35,955 bases of DNA from CAIMZW01 sp037133095 (GCA_037133095.1 JBAXOT010000019.1:1-35955), one strand, 5' to 3'; positions 1 through 7,337 are shown, numbered from the stretch's first letter. Translations and numbers: made by a program. The notes: generated by a model not told the origin, from the sequence alone.

Positions 1-1100
1 CAAACACTAAAAATGTTGTCACGTACGCACAATTCGGAGTGGGTTGTGAGGGACTTGGCCCCTGCAACCCGGGCAATTCCCCGATTTTTAGGTAATCGGG
101 TCATAGTTAGTGAAGTTAGTCTGGAAAGTGCCCGATTGTGCAACTGACGGACATCTCTCACAGTGGTGTCTGGGTTGTGGGATGTGGTTTTTTCTTTCAG
201 CCTTTCGTAGGGAGTAGCTCCGGCAAGTCCCCCATGTGGTCGATGATAGTTGTAGTAATCCTCCCATTCTTGAAGTTTGTCGTTAAATAATTTCGTATCA
301 TCAATAATCACACCATCGAGTAATCGATAGAACTCCTCGGCATCGATGCGATGGCTTCGCTCCACCTTTCCATTCAGCCGGGGCGTCGCAGGTTTGATGT
401 AGTGATGTTCTACTCCTTGATCGAGCAGATGCAGGTGAAAGGCGGTTTGGAACTCAGAGCCATTATCGGTTTGCACGCGCTCAATAGTGAAGGGCATGCG
501 AGAGGCGACATAGTCATAGAAGGAAATGGCAGTCTTCATATCGCAATGTGGATAGAGGCGAAGCACTCGAAGCCGGGTGCAATCATCAATAGCAGTGAAT
601 TGATAGAACTTCTTGCGCCTGCCTGAGCCCTGCAGTGCATCGATAAATTTCACATCAATTTGGATCTGGTGACCGGGCAACTGCTTCTCATAGCGCTTCC
701 ACTTGCGATCATGGCGTTGATAACGCTGGGAGGAGGGAAGCCGGTTCAGGTCAAACTTCTTGAGAATGCGCCAGATGCCTGAGCTACTGATCCTCACATC
801 GTGATAGCGGGCTAAATACATCGCAATTTTCTCTGGTCCAAAATGGTAGTTCTGGCGCAGATAGATGATCTTTCCTACCACCTCTGACTGCGTCGCGCGG
901 GGAGAAGATTTGGGAGCTCGGGAGCGCTCCTGTAACCCCGCTTCACCCTCGAGCCGGTAGCGCTTCTCCCAGGTGTAGAAAGTCTGACGGGTGATGCCGA
1001 AATAGCGGCAGGTAGCAGAGACATTTTTACTGACTTCATCTGCATGCCTGAGAACTGCAAGGCGGTGGCGAATCTGACGATCAATCGAGAGTACTGTCAT
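1..1100 (-). CDS. IS481-type DDE transposase, open at window edge
   Basis: Reading the minus strand from ATG at 1100 gives one uninterrupted frame to the left edge of the window (about 366 codons, no stop). The N-terminal third is a helix-turn-helix segment (CRYFGITRQTFYTWEKRY). The integrase-type catalytic core follows, with the first Asp in QIQIDVKFID, the second in VQTDNGSEF and the Glu in LNGKVERSH. The second Asp and the Glu are 34 residues apart, as in the IS3/IS481 DDE core, and the typical YYNYHRPHGGL and TPYERL motifs come after. Length and motifs fit IS481-family transposases. The frame runs through the left inverted repeat (142) into flanking DNA, so the last 47 or so codons are probably not native. 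The ATG lies just inside the right inverted repeat, preceded by AGGA. It looks intact in its catalytic part; whether it is active is unknown. Confidence 0.85.
   Translation of the reverse strand, partial: MTVLSIDRQIRHRLAVLRHADEVSKNVSATCRYFGITRQTFYTWEKRYRLEGEAGLQERSRAPKSSPRATQSEVVGKIIYLRQNYHFGPEKIAMYLARYHDVRISSSGIWRILKKFDLNRLPSSQRYQRHDRKWKRYEKQLPGHQIQIDVKFIDALQGSGRRKKFYQFTAIDDCTRLRVLRLYPHCDMKTAISFYDYVASRMPFTIERVQTDNGSEFQTAFHLHLLDQGVEHHYIKPATPRLNGKVERSHRIDAEEFYRLLDGVIIDDTKLFNDKLQEWEDYYNYHRPHGGLAGATPYERLKEKTTSHNPDTTVRDVRQLHNRALSRLTSLTMTRLPKNRGIARVAGAKSLTTHSELCVRDNIFSV
38..55 (-). repeat. Partial copy of tRNA-Lys 3' end (direct repeat)
   Basis: AGTGGGTTGTGAGGGACT matches 1157-1174 (AGTGCGTTGTGAGGGACT) at 17 of 18 bases, in the same orientation. 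The matching copy covers the 3' acceptor strand, part of the T arm and two bases past the discriminator of tRNA-Lys. The rest of the surrounding 1-141 segment is not a tRNA: the expected TTC of the T loop is missing. A repeat of a tRNA 3' end is the usual footprint of integrase-mediated insertion, but it could also be a decayed tRNA copy. Confidence 0.5.
80..100. repeat. Small inverted repeat (stem-loop)
   Basis: CCCGATT at 80-86 pairs with AATCGGG at 94-100 around a 7-base loop. It lies outside the left IS end, in the 1-141 stretch where I see no gene apart from the run-on transposase frame. No T-tract follows on either strand, so it is not a convincing terminator. Confidence 0.35.
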
Positions 1101-1150
1101 GGGTATTCCTATTTTCTAGTCACCCGAAGTGTCAAGCATCTCCGTCAGTT
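142..1150 (-). mobile_element. IS481-like insertion sequence with terminal inverted repeats
   Basis: The ends are imperfect inverted repeats. AACTGACGGA at 142-151 matches the complement of 1141-1150 over 10 of 10 bases, with scattered further matches inward over about 21 bases. The element would be about 1.0 kb, normal for a one-ORF IS481 element, and is almost filled by the transposase gene. The flanking bases on the two sides do not match, so no target-site duplication is visible. The exact ends are therefore inferred from the repeats only, and the left end could lie further out. Confidence 0.6.
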
Positions 1151-1156
1151 TTATAA

Positions 1157-1174
1157 AGTGCGTTGTGAGGGACT
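1157..1174 (-). repeat. tRNA-Lys 3' end copy of the direct repeat
   Basis: This is the second copy of the 18-bp repeat, embedded in the functional tRNA-Lys gene and reaching two bases past its 3' end. It lies immediately outside the right inverted repeat of the IS481-like element, so the two copies bracket the IS. Confidence 0.5.
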
Positions 1175-1231
1175 CGAACCCCCGACCCGGTGATTAAGAG
1201 TCACCTGCTCTACCAACTGAGCTAACAACGC
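1159..1231 (-). tRNA. tRNA-Lys (anticodon CTT)
   Basis: The minus strand folds as a complete tRNA. The acceptor 5' strand GCGTTGT pairs with ACAACGC and the discriminator is A. The D arm is AGCTCAGTTGGTAGAGC, the anticodon loop CTCTTAA carries CTT, and the T arm GGGGGTTCGAGTCCC is standard. CCA is not encoded. An IS element ends 9 bases beyond its 3' end and part of the gene is repeated at 38-55, so this tRNA may be an integration hotspot. Confidence 0.95.
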
Positions 1232-1294
1232 GGGAAAAACTACTTTTACGTGCGGAGGAGACCCTATCAGCGTTCAGAGAGCCGAGCAAAAACC

Positions 1295-1633
1295 TTAAAG
1301 AGCGTCTGGCCCACGTTCATTTGTTCGAACTCGAACTACGGTTTCAACGGGGGTGACCCAGACTTTTCCATCCCCGATTGAACCCGAAAATGCAGTTGAC
1401 ACAATTAAGTCAAGAATCCGATCCAAGTCGGTGTTATCGACGAGGACTTCTACTCGAACTTTGGGTATGAAGTCGACGTTGTATTCAGCTCCGCGATAAA
1501 CCTCTTTATGACCTTTTTGGCGGCCAAAACCTGATGCTTCGGAAACAGTCATTCCCTGAATTCCATGTGCCTGCAGCGCGCTCTTAATCTCTTCAACTTT
1601 GGGTGGTTTAACTATTGCAGTAATGAGTTTCAT
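1295..1633 (-). CDS. glnB: Nitrogen regulatory protein P-II
   Basis: A 112-residue protein with the whole P-II fold. It starts MKLITAIVKP, has the T loop with Tyr46 and Tyr51 (YRGAEYNVDF) and carries the C-terminal signature around GDGKVWV. P-II proteins are trimeric cytosolic sensors of 2-oxoglutarate, ATP/ADP and nitrogen status. Tyr51 is the residue modified (uridylylated or adenylylated) in GlnB/GlnK proteins, and it is present. In many actinobacteria the gene sits with amtB and glnD. Here neither is visible; the gene follows the pyrophosphatase gene by 31 bases on the same strand and may be cotranscribed with it. The glnB versus glnK choice is not resolvable from sequence alone. Confidence 0.93.
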   Translation of the reverse strand: MKLITAIVKPPKVEEIKSALQAHGIQGMTVSEASGFGRQKGHKEVYRGAEYNVDFIPKVRVEVLVDNTDLDRILDLIVSTAFSGSIGDGKVWVTPVETVVRVRTNERGPDAL

Positions 1634-1664
1634 TGCGCCTCCGTTGACTTACTCATTTACTCGA

Positions 1665-2147
1665 TTAATGGTTGCCGTAACGGGCGTATGAGTTGTTGAT
1701 CTCTGTTTGGGCATCGTCGTGGTTAACCCATTCGCCACCGATTACTTTTTTACCGGGTTCCAGCGCTTTGTAAACCTCAAAGAAATGTTGGATTTCATCG
1801 AGTTCATATTTAGCGACATCTGCCAAGTCTTGAATATGGTTCTTTCGAATATCTCCGGCCGCAACACAGAGAAGTTTGTCATCGCCGCCAGCCTCATCTT
1901 CCATTCGATACATGCCAATCACTCGACAGGAGACCACACAGCCAGGGAAGGTGGGCTCGTCCAACATTACGAGCGCGTCGAGCGGGTCGCCATCATTGGA
2001 AAGGGTGCTTTTTACAAAGCCGTAGTCGTAGGGATACCGGGTTGATGTAAAGAGCATGCGATCGAGGCGAATCTCGCCAGTTTCATGGTCAATTTCGTAT
2101 TTATTGCGACTGCCCGCAGGGATTTCGATGACGACGTCGAAAATCAT
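1665..2147 (-). CDS. ppa: Inorganic pyrophosphatase, family I
   Basis: It hydrolyses pyrophosphate to two phosphates in the cytosol, pulling biosynthetic reactions forward. The family I signature is clear: EIPAGSRNKYEIDHETG near the N terminus, YPYDYGFV, the metal-binding DGDPLDALV motif, GGDDKLLCV and the KHFF-like helix (QHFFEVYKALEPGK). I chose ATG 2147 (MIFDVVIEIP, 160 residues) because actinobacterial homologues start there and GGAAAG lies just upstream. An in-frame GTG at 2162 would add five residues. The gene lies upstream of the P-II gene on the same strand. Released phosphate ties loosely to the phosphate theme of the window, but this is a housekeeping gene. Confidence 0.95.
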   Translation of the reverse strand: MIFDVVIEIPAGSRNKYEIDHETGEIRLDRMLFTSTRYPYDYGFVKSTLSNDGDPLDALVMLDEPTFPGCVVSCRVIGMYRMEDEAGGDDKLLCVAAGDIRKNHIQDLADVAKYELDEIQHFFEVYKALEPGKKVIGGEWVNHDDAQTEINNSYARYGNH

Positions 2148-2202
2148 GCTTTCCACGAACACCTGACCATCTGCTTGCGAGGCAAGCTCTAGGGCAAAAA
2201 AG

Positions 2203-2279
2203 TGGGGTGAGCGACGGGGCTCGAACCCGCGACATCTCGGACCACAACCGAGTGCTCTACCAGCTGAGCTACGCCCACC
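2203..2279 (-). tRNA. tRNA-His (anticodon GTG)
   Basis: The minus strand gives acceptor GTGGGCG/CGCTCAC with the extra G(-1) opposite discriminator C that marks histidine tRNAs. The D arm is AGCTCAGCTGGTAGAGC, the anticodon loop TTGTGGT carries GTG, and the T arm is GCGGGTTCGAGCCCCGT. CCA appears to be encoded at 2203-2205. It lies between ppa and orn. Confidence 0.95.
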
Positions 2280-2354
2280 ATGAGGGGGTAATACTACGGC
2301 ACCAAGAGGGCAGAGATAAATTCCCCAGATTTTGGTCGACCTCTAAGGCCAGAA

Positions 2355-2906
2355 TTAGGAAGGCTTGAAGATTGACTCTCGGTAATACTCGAGTTCATCG
2401 ATGGAATCTCTGATGTCACCTAAAGCACGGTGGTTGCCAGTCTTTTTGGGGGCGCTGTAATAGGTCTTCGGATACCAGCGGCGAGCCAACTCCTTAATAG
2501 AGGAGACATCCACGGTTCGATAGTGAAGATATTGATTAACCAAGGGCAGGTCCCTGGCGATAAATGTTCGATCTACAGAGACCGAGTTGCCAGCCAATGG
2601 GGACTTTCCGGCTTCCGGGGCGTATTTTTTGAGGTAATCCAAAATTTGGGTTTCGGCCTGGCTGAGACTGACGCCATTTGGGATTTCGGCAATGAGCCCC
2701 GAGATTGTGTGCATATTGCGAACGAAGTCGTCCATTCCGGCGAGTTGTTCCGGGGTGGCCTTGATGACCAGGTCGACTCCTTCACCGAGAATATTGAGTT
2801 GGGAGTCGGTAACCAGAACAGCAATCTCAACGAGTACATCTTTATTGAGATCTAGCCCTGTCATTTCGCAATCAACCCAAATAAGGTTGGGGGAGTCAGA
2901 AGCCAT
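2355..2906 (-). CDS. orn: Oligoribonuclease
   Basis: A 183-residue DEDDh 3'-5' exoribonuclease that degrades 2-5 nt RNAs (including pGpG) to mononucleotides in the cytosol. The first motif is IWVDCEMTGLDL (Asp12, Glu14). Asp112 follows in SVSVDRTFI, and the closing motif KKTGNHRALGDI holds His159 and Asp164. Length matches the family (about 180). It is divergent from the pst locus; the 109-base gap carries the pstC Pho box. Confidence 0.96.
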   Translation of the reverse strand: MASDSPNLIWVDCEMTGLDLNKDVLVEIAVLVTDSQLNILGEGVDLVIKATPEQLAGMDDFVRNMHTISGLIAEIPNGVSLSQAETQILDYLKKYAPEAGKSPLAGNSVSVDRTFIARDLPLVNQYLHYRTVDVSSIKELARRWYPKTYYSAPKKTGNHRALGDIRDSIDELEYYRESIFKPS

Positions 2907-2942
2907 AGCACAACACTATGGCACCAGCGGAGTGAGATATGA

Positions 2943-2986
2943 ATTCACCCTTCGTTCACCTTCTCGTAACCTTAGTTCCACGTTAC
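2943..2986 (+). promoter_or_regulatory. Pho box (PhoP-binding direct repeats) upstream of pstC
   Basis: Consecutive 11-bp units begin ATTCACC (2943), GTTCACC (2954) and CGTAACC (2965), each followed by four less conserved bases; a weaker fourth unit (TTCCACG) starts at 2976. The architecture of a 7-base GTTCACC-like core plus 4 variable bases matches the actinobacterial (Streptomyces) PhoP direct repeat units. It ends about 30 bases before the pstC start, where a PhoP-activated promoter would need it. PhoP binding is inferred; no phoP/phoR gene is in the window. Confidence 0.75.
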
Positions 2987-3015
2987 GCGCCAGAACACCC
3001 ACCACTATCTGAGGC

Positions 3016-4005
3016 GTGAGTTTAACTGTGACGACGAAACCAGCGGCCCCAGCCCCACGCGAAATTACGACCAAGCCCCGGCTTTCGGATCGAATCTTTC
3101 GCGGCACGGTGACCGGAGTCGGAATGCTCTCCCTAGCGATTCTGACCTTGATTGGACTTTTTCTCGCGCTTCGAGGTTTTCAGACTTTTAAGAGCGAAGG
3201 CTTTCATTTCATTTCAGGTGTGAAGTGGGAATCTGTTACTTCGGACAATGGCACGGTAACTAATAACTTCGGCGTCGGCGCCATGTTGATCGGTACTGTT
3301 CTGATTGCGACCGTGGCACTTGTTGTTGGCGTGCCGCTCTCGGTTCTTACTGCACTCTTTTTAACATTTTATGCACCAGAACGAATTAAGAGATTTATGG
3401 TTTCGGTTGTCGACTTGATGGCCGCGTTTCCCTCCATTCTTTACGGGCTTTGGGGTTTCTTCGTTCTAATGCCGATGGTTCAATATTGGGCCGGGTTGCT
3501 GTACGAGTACTTACGTTGGATTCCTATTTTCAATGCGCCACAACCATTCTTCGAACGTTCACCATTTGTCGCCGGCATGGTTCTGGCCATCATGATTATT
3601 CCAATTGTTACCTCAGTATCGCGCGAGATTTTTGCGCAGACTCCGTTAGATCGTATTCAAGCTGCTTATGCGCTCGGAGCAACAAAGTGGGGAATGATTA
3701 AGGCTGTTGTCTTCCCATTTGGATCAAGTGGCGTTGTTGGTGGCGCGATGTTGGGCTTGGGTCGGGCATTTGGCGAGACCGTTGCCGTATTCACCGTGCT
3801 CAATATTGTTTTCAAAGTGAATTTGCACATTCTCTATGGCTTTGGCGGAAACGTTGCTTCGATGATTATTTTGAAGTGGGGCGAGGCTGTTGGAAGTGAG
3901 ACCAAAGCGTTACTTGCTGCTGGTTTTATCCTTTTCGTTCTTACATTAATGGTGAACATGTTGGCGAACGCCATCGTCAAGCGCACTTTGAAATCAGGTA
4001 AGTAA
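3016..4005 (+). CDS. pstC: Phosphate ABC transporter permease PstC
   Basis: A 329-residue inner-membrane subunit of the high-affinity phosphate importer PstSCAB. After a basic N-terminal tail come hydrophobic segments starting near residue 35, a PstC-type periplasmic segment, and the EAA loop that docks PstB (AYALGATKWGMIKAVVFP). GLGRAFGETVAV near residue 250 is typical of PstC. The start is GTG 3016; the GAGG before it is only one base away, too close for a normal ribosome site, so translation may be leaderless. GTG 3028 is an alternative. It is the first gene of pstCAB, and pstA begins directly after its stop. Confidence 0.95.
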   Translation: MSLTVTTKPAAPAPREITTKPRLSDRIFRGTVTGVGMLSLAILTLIGLFLALRGFQTFKSEGFHFISGVKWESVTSDNGTVTNNFGVGAMLIGTVLIATVALVVGVPLSVLTALFLTFYAPERIKRFMVSVVDLMAAFPSILYGLWGFFVLMPMVQYWAGLLYEYLRWIPIFNAPQPFFERSPFVAGMVLAIMIIPIVTSVSREIFAQTPLDRIQAAYALGATKWGMIKAVVFPFGSSGVVGGAMLGLGRAFGETVAVFTVLNIVFKVNLHILYGFGGNVASMIILKWGEAVGSETKALLAAGFILFVLTLMVNMLANAIVKRTLKSGK

Positions 4006-5064
4006 ATGGCACTAGAAACTCAAGTTGAAATTAAGCCGCAACGTCCGTGGCAATCAACTCCACGCGAATTGGCACCAACCTTCTATTTATTAGTTGCCTC
4101 AGTGATTGCATCGTGGGCCATAGTCGCCGTGACTCCGATGAAAGGAAAATTGGCGTACGCCTTCCTCTTCTTTGTATTTGGTACCGCATCGCTGTCGATC
4201 AACAAGGGTCGTAAACTTGGTCGAGCGGCCGCGGTAGATTCCATCGCGAGTTCGGTTGCAATGACAGGCGCTTTTCTGGTCTTTCTTCCCGTCGCAAGTA
4301 TTTTGTTTACGACTATTCAAAAGGGCGTGGCTGGGTTGCACTGGTCGCTCTTTACCCAGACCATGTTTACCGCCTCGTATTCAGATCCGATCTCCAAAGG
4401 CGGACTTTTGCACGCGTTGGTCGGTACTCTTTATTTGATTTTCATCTCGGTTGTTGTTTCAGTCCCCATGGGAATTTTGACCGCTCTATATTTGACAGAA
4501 ATTAAAGGTCCGGGCGCAAACTTTATTCAGTTTATTGTTCAAGCAATGTCCGGAGTCCCATCAGTTGTTGCGGGCTTGTTTATCTTTGCCTCCTTGATTG
4601 TGGCAACCCCGATAAAGGCTTCTGCTATCGCAGGTGCATTGGCGCTGTCGATTTTGATGATTCCTACCGTGACCCGAACCGCGCAAGAAGTTTTGCTCTT
4701 GGTTCCTATGGATCTTCGCGAAGCTGGTCAGGCTCTTGGCGCGACTCAGTGGCGCACGGTGGCAACTATTGTTGTTCCTGCCGCTCGAAACGGTTTGATC
4801 ACCGCCACAATTTTGGGCGTCGCCCGCATTGCTGGTGAGACGGCACCGCTACTTTTCACCATTGGCGGTTCCGACAAATTGAACTGGAACCCGTTTAAGG
4901 ATTACCAGGGGGCACTTCCGTTTTATGTGTGGAAAGGCTTATTACTTGGTACACCTGAATCCATCCAACGAGCGTGGACCGGAATTCTGGTCTTGTTGAT
5001 TCTTGTTCTTGTCCTCTTTATCCTTGCTCGTACCTTGGGCGGAAGAAAGATGAAATCCAAATGA
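4006..5064 (+). CDS. pstA: Phosphate ABC transporter permease PstA
   Basis: The second membrane subunit of the phosphate importer (352 residues). The core matches PstA: LHALVGTLYLIFISVVVSVPMG, the SGVPSVVAGLF segment, the EAA docking loop (QALGATQWRTVATIVVP) and ARIAGETAPLLFT. It is longer than many PstA proteins because of an N-terminal part with two extra hydrophobic stretches (about residues 27-43 and 50-63). The ATG follows the pstC stop with no gap, and the stop overlaps the pstB start (ATGA), so translation is probably coupled. Confidence 0.95.
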   Translation: MALETQVEIKPQRPWQSTPRELAPTFYLLVASVIASWAIVAVTPMKGKLAYAFLFFVFGTASLSINKGRKLGRAAAVDSIASSVAMTGAFLVFLPVASILFTTIQKGVAGLHWSLFTQTMFTASYSDPISKGGLLHALVGTLYLIFISVVVSVPMGILTALYLTEIKGPGANFIQFIVQAMSGVPSVVAGLFIFASLIVATPIKASAIAGALALSILMIPTVTRTAQEVLLLVPMDLREAGQALGATQWRTVATIVVPAARNGLITATILGVARIAGETAPLLFTIGGSDKLNWNPFKDYQGALPFYVWKGLLLGTPESIQRAWTGILVLLILVLVLFILARTLGGRKMKSK

Positions 5065-5945
5065 GCGAAGATACGAATAATGGAGATGAAATGTCAGTAG
5101 ATTCGGCCGCCCCGACTAACTCCCTGGCAGATGTTGCGAGTGCGCACACTGCCGCCCGCCAACCAGGTAATGCACCTATGGGTTCAGGACTTGAAGCGCG
5201 TGGAATTCATGCCTGGTTCGGTAAGCATCACGCTCTTGAGAATGTCTCTTTGGATTTTGCCTCGGGCACGGTGACCGCGCTCATTGGTCCATCCGGTTGC
5301 GGTAAGTCAACCTTTATCCGAACCTTGAATCGGATGCATGAATTTATCCCTTCAGCCGCCATGGCCGGCGAGGTACTCCTTGATGGTAAAGATATCTACT
5401 CCAAGGGAACTGACGTTACGAAAATTCGTTTGCAAATCGGCATGGTCTTTCAAAAGCCCAATCCGTTTCCTTCGATGACTATTGGCGAGAATGTTCTTTC
5501 TGGTCTCAAGTTGGCCCAATTGAAAATGAGCAACAAAGAAGATTTGATGCAGGAATGTCTTGAGCGGGCTGGTCTTTGGAATGAAGTTAAGGATCGTCTA
5601 GGGGCTCATGCCGGTGGTCTCTCCGGAGGTCAACAACAGCGCCTATGTATTGCTCGTGCATTGGCTGTCAAGCCTAAAGTTCTTTTGATGGATGAGCCTT
5701 GTTCCGCACTTGACCCAGGGTCAACACTTCGCATTGAAGACACCATCGGTCAACTCGCTCAGACCATGACCATCATTATTGTGACCCACAACATGCAACA
5801 GGCAGCTCGTGTAAGTGATTACACCGCTTTCTTCCTCTCCGAAGGTGGACCTGGCAGCATGATTGAGGTCGGACCAACAAACGAAATGTTTTCGCGTCCT
5901 CGTGATCAACGAACCGAAAATTATGTTTCAGGTCGATTCGGGTAA
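5061..5945 (+). CDS. pstB: Phosphate ABC transporter ATP-binding protein PstB
   Basis: The cytoplasmic ATPase of the phosphate importer, 294 residues from ATG 5061. Walker A is GPSGCGKST (residues 76-84), the Q-loop is GMVFQKPNPF, the ABC signature LSGGQQQR starts at residue 187, Walker B is VLLMDEP, and the H-loop is VTHNMQQA. NRMHEFIP and FSRPRDQRTENYVSGRFG are typical of PstB. Family members are about 250-260 residues; here some 40 extra polar residues precede the ATPase domain. ATG 5061 overlaps the pstA stop. ATG 5091 has a better ribosome site (GGAGATGA) and would remove ten of these residues. No phoU gene follows. Confidence 0.95.
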   Translation: MSEDTNNGDEMSVDSAAPTNSLADVASAHTAARQPGNAPMGSGLEARGIHAWFGKHHALENVSLDFASGTVTALIGPSGCGKSTFIRTLNRMHEFIPSAAMAGEVLLDGKDIYSKGTDVTKIRLQIGMVFQKPNPFPSMTIGENVLSGLKLAQLKMSNKEDLMQECLERAGLWNEVKDRLGAHAGGLSGGQQQRLCIARALAVKPKVLLMDEPCSALDPGSTLRIEDTIGQLAQTMTIIIVTHNMQQAARVSDYTAFFLSEGGPGSMIEVGPTNEMFSRPRDQRTENYVSGRFG

Positions 5946-5982
5946 AGCTCACTCAACTGAATCACATATGTGAGGCAAGTGC

Positions 5983-6026
5983 GTTTACCACTTGTTCACT
6001 TTCTATTTAAGTGCCGTTCTTTCTCT
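5983..6026 (+). promoter_or_regulatory. Pho box upstream of pstS
   Basis: Units in 11-bp phase begin GTTTACC (5983), GTTCACT (5994), ATTTAAG (6005) and GTTCTTT (6016). The first two match the PhoP repeat core well, the next two weakly. The array sits in the 193-base gap between pstB and pstS, giving pstS its own phosphate-controlled promoter. The implied untranslated leader is about 100 bases. Binding is inferred from pattern and context. Confidence 0.65.
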
Positions 6027-6138
6027 ATCTAGGGTCAGTTTCTTCGACTCTTTAAAGTTTTGCCATAACACCAGCGTCCCCACCGCAAGTTCCATGTCCA
6101 ACTAGTTAAATAACTGGATCAGCATTAGAGAGGTTTAC

Positions 6139-7281
6139 ATGAAATTATCTCGTTCACTAAAGATCGCAACTGTCGGAGCATTCGCTGCCGCACTTGCTAT
6201 CGCTCCAATCGCCAACGCCGCCGTTCTTAAGGCCGCAGGCGCTACTTCAGTTTCTGGCCTCATCGATGCTTGCAAAGCTGAATACCAAGCCGCAACCGGC
6301 GATTCCTTTGATTACCCTGGCGGCGGTTCTGGCGCAGGAAAGACTGCCATGCAGAACAAGACCGTTGACTTTGCCTTCTCGGATTCAGTTCACGCAACAC
6401 CAGTTGCTAACGAAATTCACATCCCAACTGTTATTTGGCCAGTTGCGATTTTGACAAACCTCAACACCACCAAGCCTTTGAACCTCTCCCGCGAGACTAT
6501 TGCCGGAATTTTCGCTGGCAAAATCACTCGTTGGAATGACCCAGCCATCGTTGCGGATAACAACAAGACCATCACAACTCCGGTCTATCGCAAGGATGCA
6601 AATGGCGCAGTTGTAAAAGATAAGAACGGTACTCCAGTAGTACTTCGCATCAATACTTCTAATATCGCTCGCACCATGCCTAATCAGCCAATCACCGTTA
6701 TCTACCGCGCTGATAACTCTGGTACCTCAAATAACCTAACCCGTGCTTTGAACAAGTCAGTACCTTCAGTCTGGACCAAGAGCCCAGCAGATGCATTTGC
6801 TTCTGCGTTCCCTGGCGACATCACATCCGATCCAGTTCACTTCCGCTCTGCTGCAGGTTCCGCTGGTGTTTCTCAACTAGCAGCAAAGACCAAGTACTCG
6901 ATCACCTATGCTGAAGTTTCCTTCGCTGCTACGTACCACTTGCAGCTCTCAAACGTCATCAATGCTGCAGGTAACTCGATCACTCCTAACTCTGATTCAG
7001 TTCTTTCAGCCGCAGCACAGGCAACTGTGAACGCAGATGGAACCGTAGTCTTTGATTACAACACCAAAGATGCTGCTGCGTACCCATTCACTGCAACTAC
7101 CTACGCGCTTGCTCTCACCAACTACGGTGATGCTGCCAAGGCTGCTGAAGTGAAGAAGACAATCGCATTCGTAGGCTTTAACTGCCCAGGACTTCACCCA
7201 AGCCTTGGCTTCGCAGTTACTACCCACGGTTCGGTTTTCGGAACTAAGTTGGATTCCCAGCTCGCAAAGCTCGGTGCATAA
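6139..7281 (+). CDS. pstS: Phosphate-binding protein PstS
   Basis: The extracytoplasmic phosphate receptor of the Pst importer, 380 residues. A signal peptide covers residues 1-27 (cleavage predicted after PIANA). It has no lipobox cysteine, so it looks like a type I secreted protein, not the lipoprotein usual in Gram-positives. Binding-site motifs are present: AAGATSVSG, YPGGGSGAGK, VDFAFSDS and YRADNSGTSNN. A small polar insertion (about residues 150-175) separates lobes. The ATG is preceded by AGAGAGG at good spacing. It follows pstB but has its own Pho box and terminator, fitting high expression of the binding protein. Confidence 0.95.
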   Translation: MKLSRSLKIATVGAFAAALAIAPIANAAVLKAAGATSVSGLIDACKAEYQAATGDSFDYPGGGSGAGKTAMQNKTVDFAFSDSVHATPVANEIHIPTVIWPVAILTNLNTTKPLNLSRETIAGIFAGKITRWNDPAIVADNNKTITTPVYRKDANGAVVKDKNGTPVVLRINTSNIARTMPNQPITVIYRADNSGTSNNLTRALNKSVPSVWTKSPADAFASAFPGDITSDPVHFRSAAGSAGVSQLAAKTKYSITYAEVSFAATYHLQLSNVINAAGNSITPNSDSVLSAAAQATVNADGTVVFDYNTKDAAAYPFTATTYALALTNYGDAAKAAEVKKTIAFVGFNCPGLHPSLGFAVTTHGSVFGTKLDSQLAKLGA

Positions 7282-7303
7282 GACTTACTGAACTAGCAGA
7301 ACC

Positions 7304-7337
7304 AAAAGGCGGGCCGTTGAGGGATGGCCCGCCTTTT
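7304..7337 (+). terminator. Intrinsic terminator after pstS
   Basis: A 12-bp stem, AAAAGGCGGGCC (7304-7315) with GGCCCGCCTTTT (7326-7337), closes a 10-base loop, 22 bases after the pstS stop. The descending arm ends in four T's. It also separates pst from the RHH/DUF4097 pair. Confidence 0.88.

Noticed and set aside
1..141. A second tRNA gene at the left edge
   Set aside because: Only the 3' acceptor/T-stem part resembles tRNA-Lys; the TTC of the T loop, an anticodon arm and a D arm are missing.
351..626. Plus-strand frame of 91 codons inside the IS element
   Set aside because: It lies antisense to the transposase catalytic core, which reads cleanly on the minus strand.
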